DNA of 16,418 nucleotides from an uncultured Oxalobacteraceae bacterium (lineage in GTDB: Bacteria > Pseudomonadota > Gammaproteobacteria > Burkholderiales > Burkholderiaceae_D), in the NCBI GenBank assembly GCA_937996605.1, contig CALKVB010000154.1, positions 1 through 16,418 of the forward strand. The letters run 5' to 3'. The position numbers were made by a program, and so were the translations under genes. The notes beneath the pieces are model-generated. The model worked only from the letters and a program-made list of their open reading frames with translations. It was not told the DNA's origin and searched no databases. This document shows, in pieces, positions 14,934 through 16,418 of the stretch. Position 1 is the first letter of the stretch; every line of letters begins with the position of its first letter.

Positions 14934-15710
14934 CTAGGGTTTTCTGGTGTAGTGTTGAATGATCATTTGAATTCGACCTTCGCGCTTCAATTTGTCGACT
15001 GCATTCTGGAGCTTCTCCACCAACACCGGATCCGAATGTAAATTCAAGCCAAAATAAATCGATCCACCATCAAAAAATTTCATCGCTCGAATCACTTTAT
15101 TGTCAGCGATCTCAAAATTTTTCTGATTCATTGCCATGCCAATTTCAGTGTTGACCAACACATCAATTTTAGCGAGCTTAAACATACGCATAACATCATT
15201 ATTAGAATTGAACAACACGATCGCCTCGCGTGAAACGCCAGCATTAAGGAGTTCATCGACCGAGGCCTCACCGCGTATCATGCCAATCTTCAAACTATCC
15301 AAATCATGCAGATTTTTTACTTTTGCGGCGATCTCTGGGCGCACATAAATCCACGTTGTTCGTGGCAAAATTGGACCGACCCATAATAATTGCGCCTCAC
15401 GATTGGGTGTTTTAGCGATACCATAAATCAGTGAATTCGGCGTATCTTGAACAGTCTTGTAGGCGCGTGCCCAAGGCACCAACTGCACAGGACAAAGTAT
15501 CTTCTCCAACGCACATGCCTCTTTCAGGATATCGCTGGCGATCCCGGATACTTTTCCATCTTGTAGGTAGTTATATGGCGGCCAATCTTCTGTGTAGGCT
15601 TGGAGTTCTTGTGCCGATAAGATATTCGTAAAAAAAAGAAGACATACAGTACCCGAAACGAGCGCACATCGTTTGCACAATTTCACCAATGATGACACGC
15701 TAGCTTGCAA
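14934..15710 (-). CDS. Periplasmic solute-binding protein, SBP_bac_3-like (first of tandem pair)
   Basis: A 258-residue paralog of the protein encoded just downstream; by eye about half of the aligned positions match along the whole length. The start is a TTG at 15710 with a strong GGAGG eight bases upstream (plus-strand 15719-15723). The signal peptide covers about residues 1-33 (core CALVSGTVCLLFF, cleavage after LSA). The ligand domain begins LQAYTEDWPPYNY and carries the same LVPWARAY, WVGPILPR and NTEIG landmarks, and the same CX6C pair (CALEKILC). The likely role is binding a small, perhaps amino-acid-like, solute in the periplasm. The tandem arrangement points to a local duplication followed by divergence. 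A sigma-70-like promoter lies upstream at 15741-15768. Confidence 0.86.
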   Translation of the reverse strand: MQASVSSLVKLCKRCALVSGTVCLLFFTNILSAQELQAYTEDWPPYNYLQDGKVSGIASDILKEACALEKILCPVQLVPWARAYKTVQDTPNSLIYGIAKTPNREAQLLWVGPILPRTTWIYVRPEIAAKVKNLHDLDSLKIGMIRGEASVDELLNAGVSREAIVLFNSNNDVMRMFKLAKIDVLVNTEIGMAMNQKNFEIADNKVIRAMKFFDGGSIYFGLNLHSDPVLVEKLQNAVDKLKREGRIQMIIQHYTRKP

Positions 15711-15740
15711 TCGATTTGCCTCCGAGTTTGGATAGAGCTC

Positions 15741-15768
15741 AATATATTTATCCGACTAATTATGTCAC
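15741..15768 (-). promoter_or_regulatory. Candidate sigma-70 promoter for the solute-binding-protein pair
   Basis: On the minus strand GTGACA (15768-15763) and TATATT (15746-15741) are 16 bp apart, each with five of six consensus bases. The predicted transcript start near 15734 leaves a leader of about 24 bases containing the GGAGG ribosome-binding site. Confidence 0.5.
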
Positions 15769-15875
15769 AGATCGTTTCGGCTATCTGCCTCAACTGAATC
15801 GAAGTGCAGCTCTAAATGAAATGGATGATGTTTCCTGCCAACGATCATTGCAAACAAAGCATTACATCACCACAT

Positions 15876-16196
15876 CTAACCGCCATTATTAAGTTTATCG
15901 AGCTTCTCCACTTTAAATAGGTCTGCCACTTGGCATTCAAAAATATCGACAAACGCATTGATGTACTGCACCTTCCAATGATCTGCGCGGTTATCTACGA
16001 TGCGCAGTAACTGTGAATGGGACACTGGCACTCGCATTTCTATAAGCTTTCTATGTAAAGCCGCGACTGATTTGATGCCACGTTCTGCCATCAATTCATA
16101 AATACGAAATTTTACTGCGGTTCGTAATTGAGGCTGCAAAGACTGCGATGGAGCGGGATCCGCGGAAAAATGGAGAGATGAGGAAGTATCGATCAT
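15876..16196 (-). CDS. Xre/Cro-type helix-turn-helix protein (HTH_26-like)
   Basis: A 106-residue predicted DNA-binding protein. Residues 1-24 are a low-complexity Ser/Pro/Gln-rich tail. A helix-turn-helix domain of the Cro/C1 type follows at about 27-95: FRIYELMAERGI, SVAALHRKLIE, SHSQLLRIVDN as the probable recognition helix, then AFVDIFECQVADLFKVE. This is the layout of the HTH_26 group, usually small regulators that recognise short operators. The ATG at 16196 has no obvious ribosome-binding site. A TATGAT -10-like sequence lies at 16249-16244 on the minus strand without a good -35. Its upstream region contains nested inverted repeats (16257-16313) that could be its own operator. Neighbours do not reveal its targets. 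Confidence 0.8.
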   Translation of the reverse strand: MIDTSSSLHFSADPAPSQSLQPQLRTAVKFRIYELMAERGIKSVAALHRKLIEMRVPVSHSQLLRIVDNRADHWKVQYINAFVDIFECQVADLFKVEKLDKLNNGG

Positions 16197-16256
16197 TTTT
16201 GGTTCGAATGAAGAGATAAAACAGCTTGATGTACGAGGCGCGAATCATACAACAAA

Positions 16257-16313
16257 ATGACGATTATTCGCATAAATTGCATTTTTTCGTCTTTGAAAGA
16301 CAAAAATCGTCAT
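16257..16313. repeat. Nested inverted repeats upstream of the Xre-type gene
   Basis: Outer arms ATGACGATT (16257-16265) and AATCGTCAT (16305-16313) are perfectly complementary. Inside them GTCTTTGAAAGAC (16289-16301) is a 13-base near-perfect dyad flanked by TTTTT (16283-16287) and AAAAA (16302-16306). The arrangement could be a compound operator or a structured leader RNA. Confidence 0.55.
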
Positions 16314-16398
16314 GCCATGCTTGTTTTTTGTATTTTGTTCTGGCATAGTTTAAGCGTCGCATGTGCAAAATCTGTCTAGTCACTTTTATTTTGCAATT

Positions 16399-16414
16399 TG
16401 TGACATGCATCACA
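16399..16414. promoter_or_regulatory. Perfect CRP-type binding site
   Basis: TGTGACATGCATCACA matches the CRP half-sites TGTGA-N6-TCACA exactly, in an AT-rich context (ATTTG on the left, TTTT on the right). It sits at the window edge, about 200 bp upstream of the Xre-type gene on one side and facing an unseen gene on the other. Recognition by a CRP/Vfr-like protein is inferred from the motif. Confidence 0.6.
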
Positions 16415-16418
16415 TTTT

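Noticed and set aside
16341..16355. TGGCAT...AAGC as a sigma-54 promoter
   Set aside because: The -12 element lacks the required GC and the -24 element is imperfect.

Overview
The window looks like a chromosomal segment of a motile Gram-negative proteobacterium of moderate GC. An outer-membrane TonB-dependent receptor, periplasmic binding proteins and a MotA stator subunit are all encoded. The mix of proteins suggests a betaproteobacterium of the Oxalobacteraceae (Undibacterium-like), but that placement is inference from general familiarity with such proteins, not a search result. No rRNA, tRNA, CRISPR array, insertion sequence or integrase was seen.

Region 1 (1-8137) is a self-contained sugar-uptake and hydrolysis locus. 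On the minus strand are a TonB-dependent receptor, a GH1 beta-glucosidase and an MFS permease that runs off the left edge. Divergent from the receptor, on the plus strand, are a flavin-dependent tryptophan-halogenase-family protein and a LacI-family repressor. A palindromic operator motif ties the locus together. Two perfect TGAAAACGTTTTCA copies sit 21 bp apart in the divergent promoter region, a 12-bp core copy lies inside the 3' end of the halogenase gene, a one-mismatch copy lies upstream of the permease gene, and a copy with the central CG swapped to GC lies just upstream of the lacI-type gene. The likely logic is that the receptor brings a beta-glucoside across the outer membrane, the MFS protein moves it across the inner membrane, the GH1 enzyme hydrolyses it, and the LacI-type protein represses the locus until sugar is present. 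The halogenase-family enzyme appears to be under the same control, and its role is the main open question.

Region 2 (8289-11879) holds a Nu-class-like glutathione S-transferase, a convergent copper-exporting P1B-type ATPase (CopA) and, divergent from copA, a small copper chaperone (CopZ). The last two form a copper-efflux module.

Region 3 (12066-16196) holds a lone motA without motB, an lrgA-lrgB pair with overlapping reading frames, two tandem paralogous periplasmic solute-binding proteins without a transporter, and a short Xre-type DNA-binding protein. The right end (16197-16418) has no gene. It carries nested inverted repeats and, at the very edge, a perfect CRP-type half-site pair that probably serves a gene outside the window.

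Start sites were adjusted where the sequence demanded it: internal ATG for the receptor and for LrgB, TTG with a good ribosome-binding site for the LacI regulator and for the first solute-binding protein, and GTG as the family-consistent start for MotA.
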